The notes beneath the pieces are model-generated. The model was given only the letters and a program-made list of their open reading frames with translations. It did no database searches and was not told the origin of the DNA. From positions 62,001-126,000 of the IMG/VR virus record IMGVR_UViG_3300009093_000035: a stretch of 64,000 nt of DNA, one strand, 5' to 3'. Positions within the stretch are counted from its first letter, which is position 1, and every line of letters starts with the position of its first letter. This document shows positions 1 to 10,200 of this stretch, piece by piece. The translations under genes and the position numbers were made by a program. Source of the DNA: a virus.

Positions 1-238
1 AGGTCGTCCCGCCGGTCTCCTTCGCCTTCGCGAAGGCGTAGGCACCCGCGATCGCGTTGCCAGTGCAGCTACCGAGCTGGCCCTGGTCGTAGACCGGGGG
101 GCAGGTCCCGCGAAGGTCGATCTTCGTGGGGAGGAGATCCTTCCGAATCGGGGCCGCCGCGAAGATGTGGTCGCGGTGATCCGGGAGATCCGGGTGCCAT
201 CCGTAGTTCTTCTTCGACACTGAACTCTTCTTCACCAT
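1..238 (-). CDS. Papain-like (C1A-type) cysteine peptidase, partial
   Basis: Only the first 79 codons are in the window; the gene runs off the left edge. The start is an ATG at 236-238, with a GGAGG ribosome site seven bases upstream. The visible part reads KIDLRGTCPPVYDQGQLGSC then TGNAIAGAYAF. That is the hallmark of bacterial and viral papain-fold peptidases, in which the Cys of QGxxGSC (here C58) is the nucleophile and the preceding Gln helps form the oxyanion hole. The His and Asn of the active site would be beyond the edge, so activity cannot be judged. There is no signal peptide, so it acts in the cytoplasm or inside the virion. Possible roles are virion maturation or an injected effector; neither is shown by the sequence. 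Confidence 0.8.
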   Translation of the reverse strand, partial: MVKKSSVSKKNYGWHPDLPDHRDHIFAAAPIRKDLLPTKIDLRGTCPPVYDQGQLGSCTGNAIAGAYAFAKAKETGGTT

Positions 239-341
239 GGTGTATCCTCCAAAGCCCCAACGACCTATACAGGCCATAGGTGAGCTAAAGGGAATCCATG
301 ATTTGAGAGTCGATTAGGGCGTAAAGGCCCTCGACATTCTC
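239..341. promoter_or_regulatory. Divergent intergenic region with two inverted repeats
   Basis: This 103-base gap separates the minus-strand peptidase from the plus-strand lipoprotein gene, so it should hold promoters in both directions. Two inverted repeats are visible: ACCTAT (263-268) with ATAGGT (276-281), and AGGGC (316-320) with GCCCT (327-331). The second is extended by GTCG (309-312) and CGAC (332-335) and lies just upstream of the lipoprotein ATG. No convincing -35/-10 pair was found, so the regulatory role is inference. Confidence 0.35.
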
Positions 342-476
342 ATGATACGCATACTCCTATTCCTACTCGCTGCGTCCATGGTCTCAGGGTGTTACTTCAA
401 CCTAGACGCGCTTCGCGGGACGGGACGTTTGGACGTCGGAGCGTCCGCAGACGCCGGAACCGACTCGGCTGATTAG
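342..476 (+). CDS. Small secreted lipoprotein (44 aa)
   Basis: The reading frame encodes a 44-residue protein with a classic lipoprotein signal: MIR, a hydrophobic run, then the lipobox VSGC with lipidation at C17. The mature part is only 28 residues and ends in a Ala/Asp/Ser/Thr-rich tail (SADAGTDSAD), a composition common in lipoproteins of Myxococcota. The gene is on the plus strand and its stop overlaps the stop of the opposing tail-fibre gene by four bases. No clear Shine-Dalgarno site precedes the ATG. An Rz1-like outer spanin was considered, but the mature part is not proline-rich. It could equally be a superinfection-exclusion lipoprotein captured from the host. Confidence 0.6.
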   Translation: MIRILLFLLAASMVSGCYFNLDALRGTGRLDVGASADAGTDSAD

Positions 477-3400
477 CTCGGACCCGCCGAGCTGTAGTTC
501 AGAGTGGCGCTGTAGATCGAATCGTCGGCCGGAACCGACCCGTTCGAGGCCAGCACAACCAGCCAGTACGTGTGAGTGGTGAAGTCGAGGGTCTCGGGAG
601 AACCTGGAGTGACCGACACGTTCTGTTCGGTCGTAGTACCGTTGTCGGTCGTGTTGGCCAGAGAAGTCGGAGCTGTACTGGTTCCGTCTCCCTTGTACAA
701 GACGAACAACATCCGATCTCCAGCCGTGGGCCTCACAGCTCCAGGCTTCACTCTCACGGTGATGGAACTGAGCACATCCCCGTTCGAGAGGAACTGAGAG
801 AGGTCCAGTTTCGCCAGCTGGTTGGAGCGAGTCGGAGAGTTCTTCGAGGTGATACCCGCTCCGATACCCGGGTAGTACCAAGGAGCCGAAGGGACCGCCA
901 CGAGATCCGAAGTGATTCCTTCTGCCTGGAATCCTTGGGCCGAGATCTTCTTCGTTCGGACCGCCGGAGTCGTGTAGAGGAAGTTCCCTCCCACGACGTT
1001 GGCCGACGCCGACACGTTCACGCCCGCGGAGATATTCCCGGTCGGAGCCGAGATGTCGCCCAGCGTGATGACTCCGCCGAGGAGATCGACGCGGAAGACC
1101 TCGAAGGCCTTTCCGCTGAAAGGGGCTCCGATGCTGATCGTGTTCGAGGTGACTCGGATCGCAGCGGCGTTCGCTACGGAGGTCGGGTCCGGGGCCGAGA
1201 TGTGGAGACCGACCGAGGTGTCGATGTTCTGGACGCCCGCCACAATCGAAGGACGATGGCTGCTCAGGATGCCCAGGTAGTTGTAGTAGTCGTCCGCCCC
1301 GAAACCCACGTACGAGGCCGAGTAGAAGCGACACGTACCAGTGGTGGGCGCTACGAACACAGGCGCCGAACCATCCAGCCTAATCAGCTGGAAGTCGCCC
1401 TGGTTGGCTACCGCCCCGGGGTTGCTACAACCTACCAGACGATAGAGACCTCTGACGTCGGAGACCGGAACAGCGTTGTAGCTGAGGACCTCGACGAGCG
1501 TTCCACCGCTGAGGTCGACCTTACGGTGGGTGAACCCGGCTCCAGCGGCGATATGAAGGGTGTCGGTAGCCGACGCGGTGAAGTTGAAAGTGGCTGTCCC
1601 CGCCGTCCCCATCCCGTTCGAAACGAGAGAACTGTAGTCGTAGCTACGGGAAGGGGCACCGACTCCGATGTTCGTCGTCTCTATCAGGTGACCCATGCCG
1701 AACGCAGCGCCCCCGAGCGAGGGGCTCCGAACGACACGAGTGAGGAAGGGTCCTCGGAACAACTGGTCAGAAACCGGAGGCGTGAGATTCACCGAGGTGA
1801 GGCGACCGAAGGTATCGAAGGAGTTCGCCGAGACGGGGGTCTTCTCCGCCGACCGGTACCAGAACTCCAAACTCTCGGTAGATCCGCCCGCGTCGGGGCC
1901 ATCCTGTACGATCGCAGATCCAGCGAAGAGACGAAGCGTAGGCGGGGGACCTTCGCTCGTGATCCAAGTCCCACCTTGGGTGGCGAGGATGGGGGCGAAA
2001 CCGAAGCCGGTGAAGAACCGAGGACGGAACGCCGTACAGCCCTTGTAGAGGCTCGCCGGAATCACCGGGGTCGTCCCGTCGAGGTTTCGAACGGTGTAGT
2101 GGGTCGGGCTCCCGTTCACCTGGGCGTGGAAGACGTAGAGACCGAGTCCGATGATCTGGATCAGGTCCAGATCGTTCATGAGATACGTCCGATTCGTAGA
2201 CCCGCCGTCGTGGAACTGATTTCCACCGGTGGTGACTACGATCTCGTCCGTCCCGCTGGCGCTGATGTCGAACTGGTAGCTCGAAACGTTACCCAGGACC
2301 GTGTATCCGGCCTGGGGCGCGAAGACGCGGCGGTCCATGTATCCGGCGAAGTTGTCCTGACCGGTGAACGGAATCACGCTGCGACGACCGATGAAGTCGT
2401 AGCCCACCTTCTTCGAAGTGGGGTCTGATCCCAGGTCGTACCGGGAAAGGAACTGGGACTGGAAGCCCGCCTCCGCGTCGCCCGGGAGAGTAGAGGAGCC
2501 GGCCGGTCGAACTTCGATCGGACCCACGTCCGAGTTGATCACTCGTCCAGCGTGGTAAGCGTCGTCGAGATCGCCGCCGAGCGGATGGATGATGACCGAA
2601 CCGTCCGCTCCGAAAGAGACGTCGGTGTGCTTGAACTGGAGAGACGAGATCCTCTTCGAAGAACCTCGAACCGTGTCCGCGGATACCGTCAGCGGAGCGT
2701 ACTCGCGGAAGGACCGCTGAAGAACGATCTTCCATCCGGTCGCGGGATCGAGAGCGACAGCCCCGCCCGGTCCCGTGATACCGTTGAGCTGAACCCCGGC
2801 TCCGGGAAGAGTGGCGTACTGGTACGCGTACGGACCGAGCCTCGTCGTGATAACTCCGCCCGAGTTTTGAACCAGGAAGAAGAACCCGGCAGGAGGGATT
2901 TCCGTGACGAGGGGAAGGGTCGTCACGAGTTGGGCCGAACCCACCGGGTTCAGGGTCTGAGCTGTGAGAGGCTGGGTGATGATCCGGCGCCCGAAGACGT
3001 CGGCGTAGTCACTGTCCCCGAATCCGGAAAGCTCGGAGAGGGTGCTGCTGGCCGAGACACGAACCCCTCCGCCCGTCTGACCGTCCTCCATGGAATAGGG
3101 GACGAAGGCCGCGAAGAGAACGACTTCGTGACGTGGGTTGTTCGGAGCGAAGAAGGGATCGAGAGTCGTCGGGAAGACGTCGCTCCCCGGCTGAGGCGTG
3201 TGGGAGAGGTACGCCACGCCTGCGGAGTAGTCCACCTCGATGAACTGGGGCTCGTTGATCGACGGATCGAGAACCAGGTTGTTCCCGTCGATCGGACGGC
3301 TGAAGTCCGGGACCACGTCTCCGCCGACGGTGAGCTGCTTTCCCGGGAAGAAGACCGTCCGGAATCCGAGGTCGAGAAGATTCCCGGGGTCTTCTCCGGA

Positions 3401-4888
3401 CTTCGTGTTGAAAATCGCCCGATCGGGGGACGACGGAGGGACGAGCGCCGGACCAGAGGTATCCCGATACGAGATCGAGGGGCCGGAGGTCCTCGGGTCG
3501 ATCAGGTTCGTCAACCGAGCCGAGGCCAGGTTGTTGATGTTGAAGTTGGGGTCGAGGAAGAACGACGAGATGTTGTCGTAGACCTCCAACGTCACCGGTA
3601 CAGGAGACCCGGTCGCGATCGGGCCGTTTCCGTAGAAGACGGCTCCCGTATCCGGGTTCGCCTCTACGACGCGGCGGAGGGTGAGGTTCGTCGGAGGACC
3701 CGCTACGACATTCGTGATCTCGAAGTAGCCGTAGGCGCTCGACGGGTCTCCCGAAGCCAAGGTGGTAGAGGCGTCGTCGACCAGGTTCGTGACTCGAACG
3801 ATTCTTCCGACCGTGAAGATCGTGTTGAGGACCGGAACGCTGATGTGCCACTCGTCGGCCCCGTACGGACCGCCGACCGGGATTACCGCGTCCACCTGAG
3901 CGAGGGGGCGGGGGATCGGAAGCTTCACCGAAGTCCCGAAGTGAGCCCCTGAGGCCGCCGGAATCGTTCCCGCGACGTCGAACCCGCCGGTGATCCAGGT
4001 TCCGGTTACCGCCCCGGACTTCAGCGGAGGCATGTACTCGGAGTTGGCGCTCGTCTCCGGAGGCATGAAGACGAAGGTTCGATTCGCCTGGACCTGGCCG
4101 GTGATCGGGGCCGGGAACGCCGCCATCCGAGCGACCTTCGGGCGAACCAGGGTGACTGCTCGGCAGCCGTTACCGCTCCCGAAGTAGTTGACGAGAGGCT
4201 TCTCCGCATGAAGCGTGAAGGTCTGTCCGCTCATGAGAGCGATACGGAAAAGCTCGAACGGAGCCTTCCCCTTAAAGTTCGGAAGGATCGGTGTCCGACC
4301 CCCGGCCAACGAGCCCGTGAATCCTTCTCCCGTGAAGGAGAACATCACGTAGAGGCCTCCGAGGGCCTCGAAGTCCGAGATCGCGTTGATCCCGTACGCG
4401 TCCCCCGGAAGAGGGGTAGCCGACCCAGGCATCGGGTACGGACCCGCTTCGAGCGTCAGGGTGTTGGCCCCGAGGTTCACCGCCCACTGCCAATCGCAGT
4501 AAGGCGACTTCAGGGTAGGGCCGACGACCTCCCAGGAGATCGGATGGCCGATTAGGGAAGGTCCCTTACCGCCGAACCGGTTCGTGTTCGCGGCGTACGG
4601 AACGAAGTCGACGTCCGGGACTCCGGGAAGACCGAGACCCAGCTGGAAGCTGTTTCGCGCCGGAGTCACGACTCCGGTCTGGATTCCGAGATCTGTAGTC
4701 CCCGTGTAAGGGAATCCGGAAGACCCTACCCAGGCTCCGAGACCGCCCTGGACGATAGGAGCCGACTGGGCCTGTCCGGACTGAACGGAGTCCCTACGCG
4801 TCAGCGGCTCGTTCCAGGGTTGAACCCCGGTAGCCGTGCTGATAGCCTGTTGGAACGCCTTCTTGAGTTTGTCGAGTGTGTCGGTCAC
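473..4888 (-). CDS. Large tail-fibre or baseplate-attached fibre protein (1472 aa)
   Basis: A long Gly/Thr/Ser/Pro-rich protein with many short beta-type segments and few charged stretches, as usual for phage fibre proteins. The far C-terminal about 150 residues (SSITVRVKPGAVRP onward, with a TYWLVVLAS strand) look like a small receptor-binding beta domain. I place the start at GTG 4886-4888 (VTDTLDKLKKAFQQAI, an amphipathic helix). The frame is open further upstream, but that part would overlap the divergent gene at 4962 and is not protein-like. It lies next to the hub gene region and is probably at the distal end of the tail. No enzymatic domain is recognised. Confidence 0.6.
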   Translation of the reverse strand: MTDTLDKLKKAFQQAISTATGVQPWNEPLTRRDSVQSGQAQSAPIVQGGLGAWVGSSGFPYTGTTDLGIQTGVVTPARNSFQLGLGLPGVPDVDFVPYAANTNRFGGKGPSLIGHPISWEVVGPTLKSPYCDWQWAVNLGANTLTLEAGPYPMPGSATPLPGDAYGINAISDFEALGGLYVMFSFTGEGFTGSLAGGRTPILPNFKGKAPFELFRIALMSGQTFTLHAEKPLVNYFGSGNGCRAVTLVRPKVARMAAFPAPITGQVQANRTFVFMPPETSANSEYMPPLKSGAVTGTWITGGFDVAGTIPAASGAHFGTSVKLPIPRPLAQVDAVIPVGGPYGADEWHISVPVLNTIFTVGRIVRVTNLVDDASTTLASGDPSSAYGYFEITNVVAGPPTNLTLRRVVEANPDTGAVFYGNGPIATGSPVPVTLEVYDNISSFFLDPNFNINNLASARLTNLIDPRTSGPSISYRDTSGPALVPPSSPDRAIFNTKSGEDPGNLLDLGFRTVFFPGKQLTVGGDVVPDFSRPIDGNNLVLDPSINEPQFIEVDYSAGVAYLSHTPQPGSDVFPTTLDPFFAPNNPRHEVVLFAAFVPYSMEDGQTGGGVRVSASSTLSELSGFGDSDYADVFGRRIITQPLTAQTLNPVGSAQLVTTLPLVTEIPPAGFFFLVQNSGGVITTRLGPYAYQYATLPGAGVQLNGITGPGGAVALDPATGWKIVLQRSFREYAPLTVSADTVRGSSKRISSLQFKHTDVSFGADGSVIIHPLGGDLDDAYHAGRVINSDVGPIEVRPAGSSTLPGDAEAGFQSQFLSRYDLGSDPTSKKVGYDFIGRRSVIPFTGQDNFAGYMDRRVFAPQAGYTVLGNVSSYQFDISASGTDEIVVTTGGNQFHDGGSTNRTYLMNDLDLIQIIGLGLYVFHAQVNGSPTHYTVRNLDGTTPVIPASLYKGCTAFRPRFFTGFGFAPILATQGGTWITSEGPPPTLRLFAGSAIVQDGPDAGGSTESLEFWYRSAEKTPVSANSFDTFGRLTSVNLTPPVSDQLFRGPFLTRVVRSPSLGGAAFGMGHLIETTNIGVGAPSRSYDYSSLVSNGMGTAGTATFNFTASATDTLHIAAGAGFTHRKVDLSGGTLVEVLSYNAVPVSDVRGLYRLVGCSNPGAVANQGDFQLIRLDGSAPVFVAPTTGTCRFYSASYVGFGADDYYNYLGILSSHRPSIVAGVQNIDTSVGLHISAPDPTSVANAAAIRVTSNTISIGAPFSGKAFEVFRVDLLGGVITLGDISAPTGNISAGVNVSASANVVGGNFLYTTPAVRTKKISAQGFQAEGITSDLVAVPSAPWYYPGIGAGITSKNSPTRSNQLAKLDLSQFLSNGDVLSSITVRVKPGAVRPTAGDRMLFVLYKGDGTSTAPTSLANTTDNGTTTEQNVSVTPGSPETLDFTTHTYWLVVLASNGSVPADDSIYSATLNYSSAGPS

Positions 4889-4961
4889 AGAAGTGGGTCC
4901 GTCCCTGGAAGAGGCATAGCTGCTAAACCGCTCTACCCTCGATGGGGCGTAAGGTCCTACC

Positions 4962-5285
4962 GTGAAAGTAGTCCTAACCGAGGAACAGCAACGGTGGTGC
5001 ACCCAGGAAAACCTGGGTGCTGGGTTCGACGACGATGATCCGAACCTCGAACAGTTTTACCACGTATGCGAGACGACCCCCGACGATCGGGTGAGAGCGA
5101 TTTGCGACTCTCCCAGGTTGTGGTGCGGACAGGGTCGTGGTCACGTGTGGCCCGCACTAGAAGAAGCTGACCCTCCCGATCTCCGACAACAACGTTCGGA
5201 CCTGTGGGCTCGAATCACGTGTGAGGCGTGCGTGGCTCGGCTCCGGTCGCGAGGGTGTCCGGGGCTCGAAGAAGTCTTCGCGTGA
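4962..5285 (+). CDS. Small acidic Cys-rich protein (107 aa)
   Basis: The start is GTG 4962, supported by TAAGG eight bases upstream. The protein is acidic at the N-terminus and has several Cys and His residues. The series ICDSPRLWCGQGRGH and a later CEAC could bind one zinc ion. Its TGA stop overlaps the GTG start of the next gene (GTGA), so the two are translationally coupled. It is divergent from the fibre gene and opens the plus-strand island. I do not recognise a family. Confidence 0.5.
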   Translation: MKVVLTEEQQRWCTQENLGAGFDDDDPNLEQFYHVCETTPDDRVRAICDSPRLWCGQGRGHVWPALEEADPPDLRQQRSDLWARITCEACVARLRSRGCPGLEEVFA

Positions 5286-5905
5286 CTCTCATCCAGAATT
5301 TCCAATCGCTGTCTCAGGACCAGCGATTCCTGAGGACGTCGGTCTTGGGAGATCTCTACCAAGAAGAGATTCGATTCCTGGATTTCGACGTCGCCCACGT
5401 AAGAGAAGGGATCTCGAACAACATCGTCGTGTACCTGACGGTAAGGATTCTCACAGAAAACCTCCCCTCCGGAACGACTTGGAAGTTCTCGGAATCGACC
5501 TTCAAGAAGACCGGGAGACTGTCCGGATCCAAATTCGTCTCCCAATCAAAAGACGACTCGGCACGAGAGATCGCCCAGGTCATCGAGAATCTCGCCTATC
5601 AGATCTCCCCCTACCTCTACGAGGTTGATCCTCGGATAGGTAGAGACATCGGGGAGAACCCCTTCCCCGAGTCTCCGCTCTTCGATCCCACGCTTGAGAT
5701 CCGTCGACCGGCCCATAACGCCTCGGTCTACTGGAAAGCGCGTGCGGAAGACCCTTCCCCAGGTCCTGATGCCTACGAAGCCCAGGACTCCGACCGGTGC
5801 GCGTTCTGTTCCGAGAGCGTAATCTGGGCCCCGTCCCCCGAGGAAATCCTCTGGGGAGGTGGGAATCTGGGCTGGGTCCACCAAATCTGCGCCCCCTGGA
5901 TCTGA
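5282..5905 (+). CDS. Unknown protein with C-terminal CxxC/HxxC zinc site (207 aa)
   Basis: The start is the GTG at 5282 that overlaps the previous stop; the frame is open further left, but there it would overlap the upstream gene. The first 130 residues form a mixed alpha/beta region without familiar motifs. The last 40 residues carry DRCAFC and HQIC, a CxxC plus HxxC arrangement fitting a single zinc-binding knuckle. It is co-transcribed with the gene before it. About 170 bases follow before the next gene. They contain an AGGAGG-like string near 5990 with no sensible start directly after it. Confidence 0.5.
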   Translation: MTLIQNFQSLSQDQRFLRTSVLGDLYQEEIRFLDFDVAHVREGISNNIVVYLTVRILTENLPSGTTWKFSESTFKKTGRLSGSKFVSQSKDDSAREIAQVIENLAYQISPYLYEVDPRIGRDIGENPFPESPLFDPTLEIRRPAHNASVYWKARAEDPSPGPDAYEAQDSDRCAFCSESVIWAPSPEEILWGGGNLGWVHQICAPWI

Positions 5906-6079
5906 TTACCCTCTGAAAAACCGAAAGATCTCAACCATAGGGCGATTAGGCCCCGATAAGTCAGTTTCCCGTCTCAAGAATCCCACGATAGGAGGTGGAG
6001 CAACCAGCTCGTTAGATCCCTAGAACGTATGGAATCTATTTCGGTTTCAACGTTCCGAGAACGAAAGGACTCGGTTCTT

Positions 6080-7219
6080 ATGTCGAAGAAAAAGTGGATG
6101 GGGGTTTCCCTCATCGTGATTGGTTTCGTAGTCGCGTTCATCTCCTGCGCAGAGTACCCGAGCGGGTCTGGGGCCGAGCCTCCGGACTCGGCGGTGATCG
6201 ACGTTCCTTCGGTTCCTGTTCATGTGCCCACCGAAGAGGAATCTCGACAGGCCGCCGAAGAGATGCGGCTCACCGTCGAGCGACACATCGCTGAGATGGA
6301 AGAGCGCGCGCGAACCTCCTCCCAGACCTTCACCGACGAAGTCCCTACCGTCCACGGAAGCGTCTCGGGTCCCCCTCGACGTCATCTGACGTCCGTCCAA
6401 TCAGCCCCCAGCGTCTTCCCGAACGCCTCCGGCCCCTTCAATCGCCGGTGGTCCGAAGAGCGACTGATCGGAAACAACCAAGCCCTCTACGACGCCTGCC
6501 TTCTCGTGTTCTCGCGGGCCGTAGTGAACGAGGCAAACTGGATCCATCGTGAGTGCGGGACCGGAGAGCCGGGACCCTGCGATCCGCGCGATGACCACAA
6601 CCATGCCGAGCTAGACGGCCCGGCGATGTTCCAGGTCTTCCGGTACACCCGCTACAACCACGAGACGTTGCTCGGGGCGATGCGTCGTCACATGAACTAC
6701 GTAACCGAGGAAGTCGAAGCTCGGCGTCCCCGTACTCGTTGGATCTCGGAGCTGGACCTCGAAGGAAACCGCCCCCCTCACTTCCAGGAGACGGATTCCG
6801 AAGGGAACCCTCTCAACTGGGAACGAGACTACCTCCCGCGATGGCGCGACATCCTGGAGATGTCTCGTCGCCTCTTCGCCGGACGAGGGGTCGGGGGATG
6901 CAGCCAGGCTCCCCTCGTCACCTGGGGAGGGCGATGCGAAGACCGCCACGGGGCGTGCGACGACAGCTTCGGCTGGAACCGAGGCCTCGTTCCCTACGAG
7001 TGCGCTCAGGTCGGAACCGGACCCGAGGCTATTCGATCCAGTAACCGCTTCTGGTGTAGCCCGGGCACCGGGTCGTGTCCTAGGGACGCTCAGCGCCCCG
7101 GGGCCGCCGTCTCTGAGGCTACGAACCCCGAGCCCTCTCCGGACATCGTAGAGGCTCCTAGCGAGGCTCCCTCGGTAGCAGAGATCCCGGAACACTCCCC
7201 TCTCGCTCTTGCCCCTTAG
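6080..7219 (+). CDS. Lipoprotein resembling a phage peptidoglycan hydrolase (379 aa)
   Basis: I chose ATG 6080, which follows AAAGGA, rather than the in-frame ATG at 6029, which has no ribosome site. The N-terminus MSKKKWMG plus a hydrophobic run ends in FISC, a plausible lipobox with C23. The body contains VNEANW, a helix ending FRYTR, an LLGAMRRHM helix, a WERDYLPRWRDIL segment and TWGG. This order recalls a group of phage and proteobacterial proteins thought to be lysozyme-like, with Glu in the EA(N/G)W motif as a candidate acid. The C-terminus is Pro/Glu/Ala-rich. It is convergent with the hub gene (four-base overlap). Enzymatic activity is inference. It could instead be a host-derived surface lipoprotein. 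Confidence 0.5.
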   Translation: MSKKKWMGVSLIVIGFVVAFISCAEYPSGSGAEPPDSAVIDVPSVPVHVPTEEESRQAAEEMRLTVERHIAEMEERARTSSQTFTDEVPTVHGSVSGPPRRHLTSVQSAPSVFPNASGPFNRRWSEERLIGNNQALYDACLLVFSRAVVNEANWIHRECGTGEPGPCDPRDDHNHAELDGPAMFQVFRYTRYNHETLLGAMRRHMNYVTEEVEARRPRTRWISELDLEGNRPPHFQETDSEGNPLNWERDYLPRWRDILEMSRRLFAGRGVGGCSQAPLVTWGGRCEDRHGACDDSFGWNRGLVPYECAQVGTGPEAIRSSNRFWCSPGTGSCPRDAQRPGAAVSEATNPEPSPDIVEAPSEAPSVAEIPEHSPLALAP

Positions 7220-10200
7220 ACCCGACGCCCGATCTGAGTCGAGATAGCGTTCAGACGCTGGATGTTCTGACTCGTCGGGTCCGTAGCTCCCTGAAGATCG
7301 CCTCCCAACTGATTGACGGTCGTAGTCGCCTGGGAGGCGATCCCCAAGATGCCCTGGATGCTGTCGAAAGCCGAGCGTCGGCCTTGGGAAGAAAGAGCCG
7401 AACCGCGGAGAGCCGACTGAGACAACGTCCAGGAGTCGGCCGCCAGACGCATCTGCTGAGCAACCCACTGAGACGCCTGATCCGGAGCGTCGACCGACAC
7501 GAAGGTGTTGTTGTTCGAGCCGCTCATGTACGCTGCGAGGAGGAGATCCGCCTCCGCGCCACGACAACTACACGTATCGTGCTCCTCGAACGGAGTGAGG
7601 TCCGAGAGTCGGAAGGCGGCGTTCGTGACAGGAAGATGAGTGATGGCGTCTCGTGAGCTCATGACGTAGTTCGCGAGCCCGCTCGCGATCATCGCCGTCT
7701 GCTCTTCTTCCTGAGACTCGGGGTTGTCCTCACGGAAGATCCGAATCGCGATGTCTGCGCCCGGACTCCGAACGAACTGATCGTCCGAGGCGATCTCGCG
7801 AAGAGCCTGGAGAGCTTCCGGGCCGAGAGTAACGCGCCCATCCACCACGGGAGCCCCCGATCGACGAACGGCGTCTGCGAACCGGTAGGCGAGGTCCGGG
7901 TCCACGTACTGGAAGGGATCCGTACCCATCAGGACTTCGTAGTTGCCTCCGGGCTCGATGCTGAGCCCGCGACCGTACTGATAGGTCCCGTAGTGCTCGT
8001 ACCCCACGGCGTCCGAGACGGGGAAGACCGGGGAGAACGTATGGACGGGCTCCTCGATCACGCCCCGCTCCGTGGCGAACACGAAGGGAAGGGGCCCGCT
8101 CGGGAAGCGACCTCCGAAGAGCGCCGTGATGTCTCTCGACCAGCGAGATAGGGCTCCGGAGAGCTGAGTGGCGGCGACGCCCGAGATTTCGAGACCGCCC
8201 GTCGTAGAAGCCGAAGTCCTCCGAGCCGAGGAAGAAGTCGACCCGAGGTTCTGGTCCGAGAGGGCGGCCGAAAACAGAGCGCTTCGACGTCCGATCTGCT
8301 CTTGTCCTGCGGCCGTGTTCGGGTCCGCACCGGTGTAAGCGGCGGAGAGTGCGTCGATGTTTTCCTGTGAAGGATCGGCGGTAACGGCGACCATCGCGTT
8401 CTGGACCCGCGGGAAGCCGTTCACGTAGTTCACGAAGGAGTCGTTGCTGAACCCGACCGGATCGTTGTCGAACGCGGAGAGTCCGGCGGGCGTATCGACC
8501 GCTCCGAGGACCTGGTAGTAGCCGAACGAGGTCTGACTGAGGATCATCGCCTGGTCGTCCGGATTCGGATGGGAGGCCAGAGCGTCGTCGAGATCCGCCC
8601 GCGTCGTTCGCCCTTCGTGGGGGATGTCGATCCCTCGACGAGCTAGACGTCCGTACTCGATTCGAATCGCCCGCGGGTTCGCCGGGGTACCGGACTCGAT
8701 CGAACGCGTCGCTCGAACAACGTCCGCCGAGATCGTCCCTCGACCCGAGATCCGAGACGCCAGCTGAGAGTCCGACTCGGTAGCGGGAGCCGGAGTCGGC
8801 GCCGTCGTAGTGGTCGTCCCGCTCACCGGAGTCTCGGTGTCCACGATGTGGATCGCCTGATTGATCGCGGCGGAGTTCGCCTCGGAGACCTGCTGGATGA
8901 GAGCGTTACCCTTGTTGATGCAGATCGTACGGATGTTCGTAGCGACGCCGATCGCCGTCGAGGTGACGTCGGTTCCTGCCGGAGCCTCAGCGTGGTTGTT
9001 CGGAGTCCCGCCGCTGATGTCCGTCCCTTCCACCGGAACGTCACCCGTCCCGAGAAGACCCGTGACGTTGTCTCGGGCGAGGACTCGCGTCAGAAGCTCC
9101 CCACCGGTGATCGCGACGTTGGTGTTGAGGGCGAGCGAAACTACCTGGGCGTAGAGACGATCTCCGAGCGCGCGACCGAGCGCGCTACTAGCCGTAAGGC
9201 ACGAACGGAACGCTCGGATGACGCTCGCGGAAGACTCTCCCGGATCGAGCCGGAAGACGCGTCGAGTCCCGAAGCGACTCGCGCTTCTCTGCTCGAAGGA
9301 GAGAGCGAAGATCTGATCCGTCGGCGTAGGAGTGGGGACCTGGGAGACGAATGTTCGAACGTTCAACCCCTGGACCGGAGTCACGTTCTCCAGCTTCACG
9401 AAGTCCCGAAGCTGCTCGTCCGTGAGATTCGTTTCGAGGTCGTCATCGTCGCGAGAGAGCGCCGCAATCCCCACGGTCGAGAGCGAGGGCTCCGAGGATT
9501 CGGTCGCGGAAGTCTCAGAGGCGAGAGCAGGATCCGAGTCCGAAGAAACAGGCGTCGTCGCGTCGGTCGTAGCGCGAGCGGTAGCGCCCGACTCCGAAGT
9601 GAGGGAGATGTACCCCTGCTGATCGGGGCTCGGATGAGCCGACGAGTAGTACCGGTAGTAGCCGGGCGTGTTCAACCCGAGGCTCGCCTTTCGGTCGTTC
9701 AGAAGATCGAGGATCGTCGAGGAGTCGTTCAGGGCTCCCGTCGAATCGACGCTCATGTCTCGTCCGGCGCTCGCCGGATTCCTCTGACGAACCTGGTTGA
9801 TCAGGTAGTTCACGATCGCCGTCAGTCGGATATCCACTCCGCTGAGGTTGATGTTCGAATCGGCGCGGAGGTCCTGGAACGTCCCGTCCCCGGTGAGGAA
9901 GGTGTTGAGGCCCGCTGCTTCGGCTCGGAGGCCCGAGATCAGCTCTCGGATCGCGGTACGACGGTCTGCGGACGTGTTCGCGTTCTGGTACTCTCGTTCG
10001 AGGACCTGGATCCGTCGCGAAATCACCGTGATTCTCTGGCGGACCGTTCCGCGAACGGCGATCAGAGACCCGAGACCTTGGCGGAGCTGGTCGGGGGTGA
10101 TTGTGATGTTCGTAGCGGGACCTACCTGGATGATCCAGGGGCCAGCGATGATGTCTTCTCGCGAGCGAGATCCGAGAGTACTGACAGGCGTCGCCGAAGT

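Noticed and set aside
5991-6015. Tiny leader peptide (GTG start, six codons) at an AGGAGG-like string before the lipoprotein hydrolase gene
   Set aside because: The ribosome-site string overlaps the GTG itself and there is no other support.
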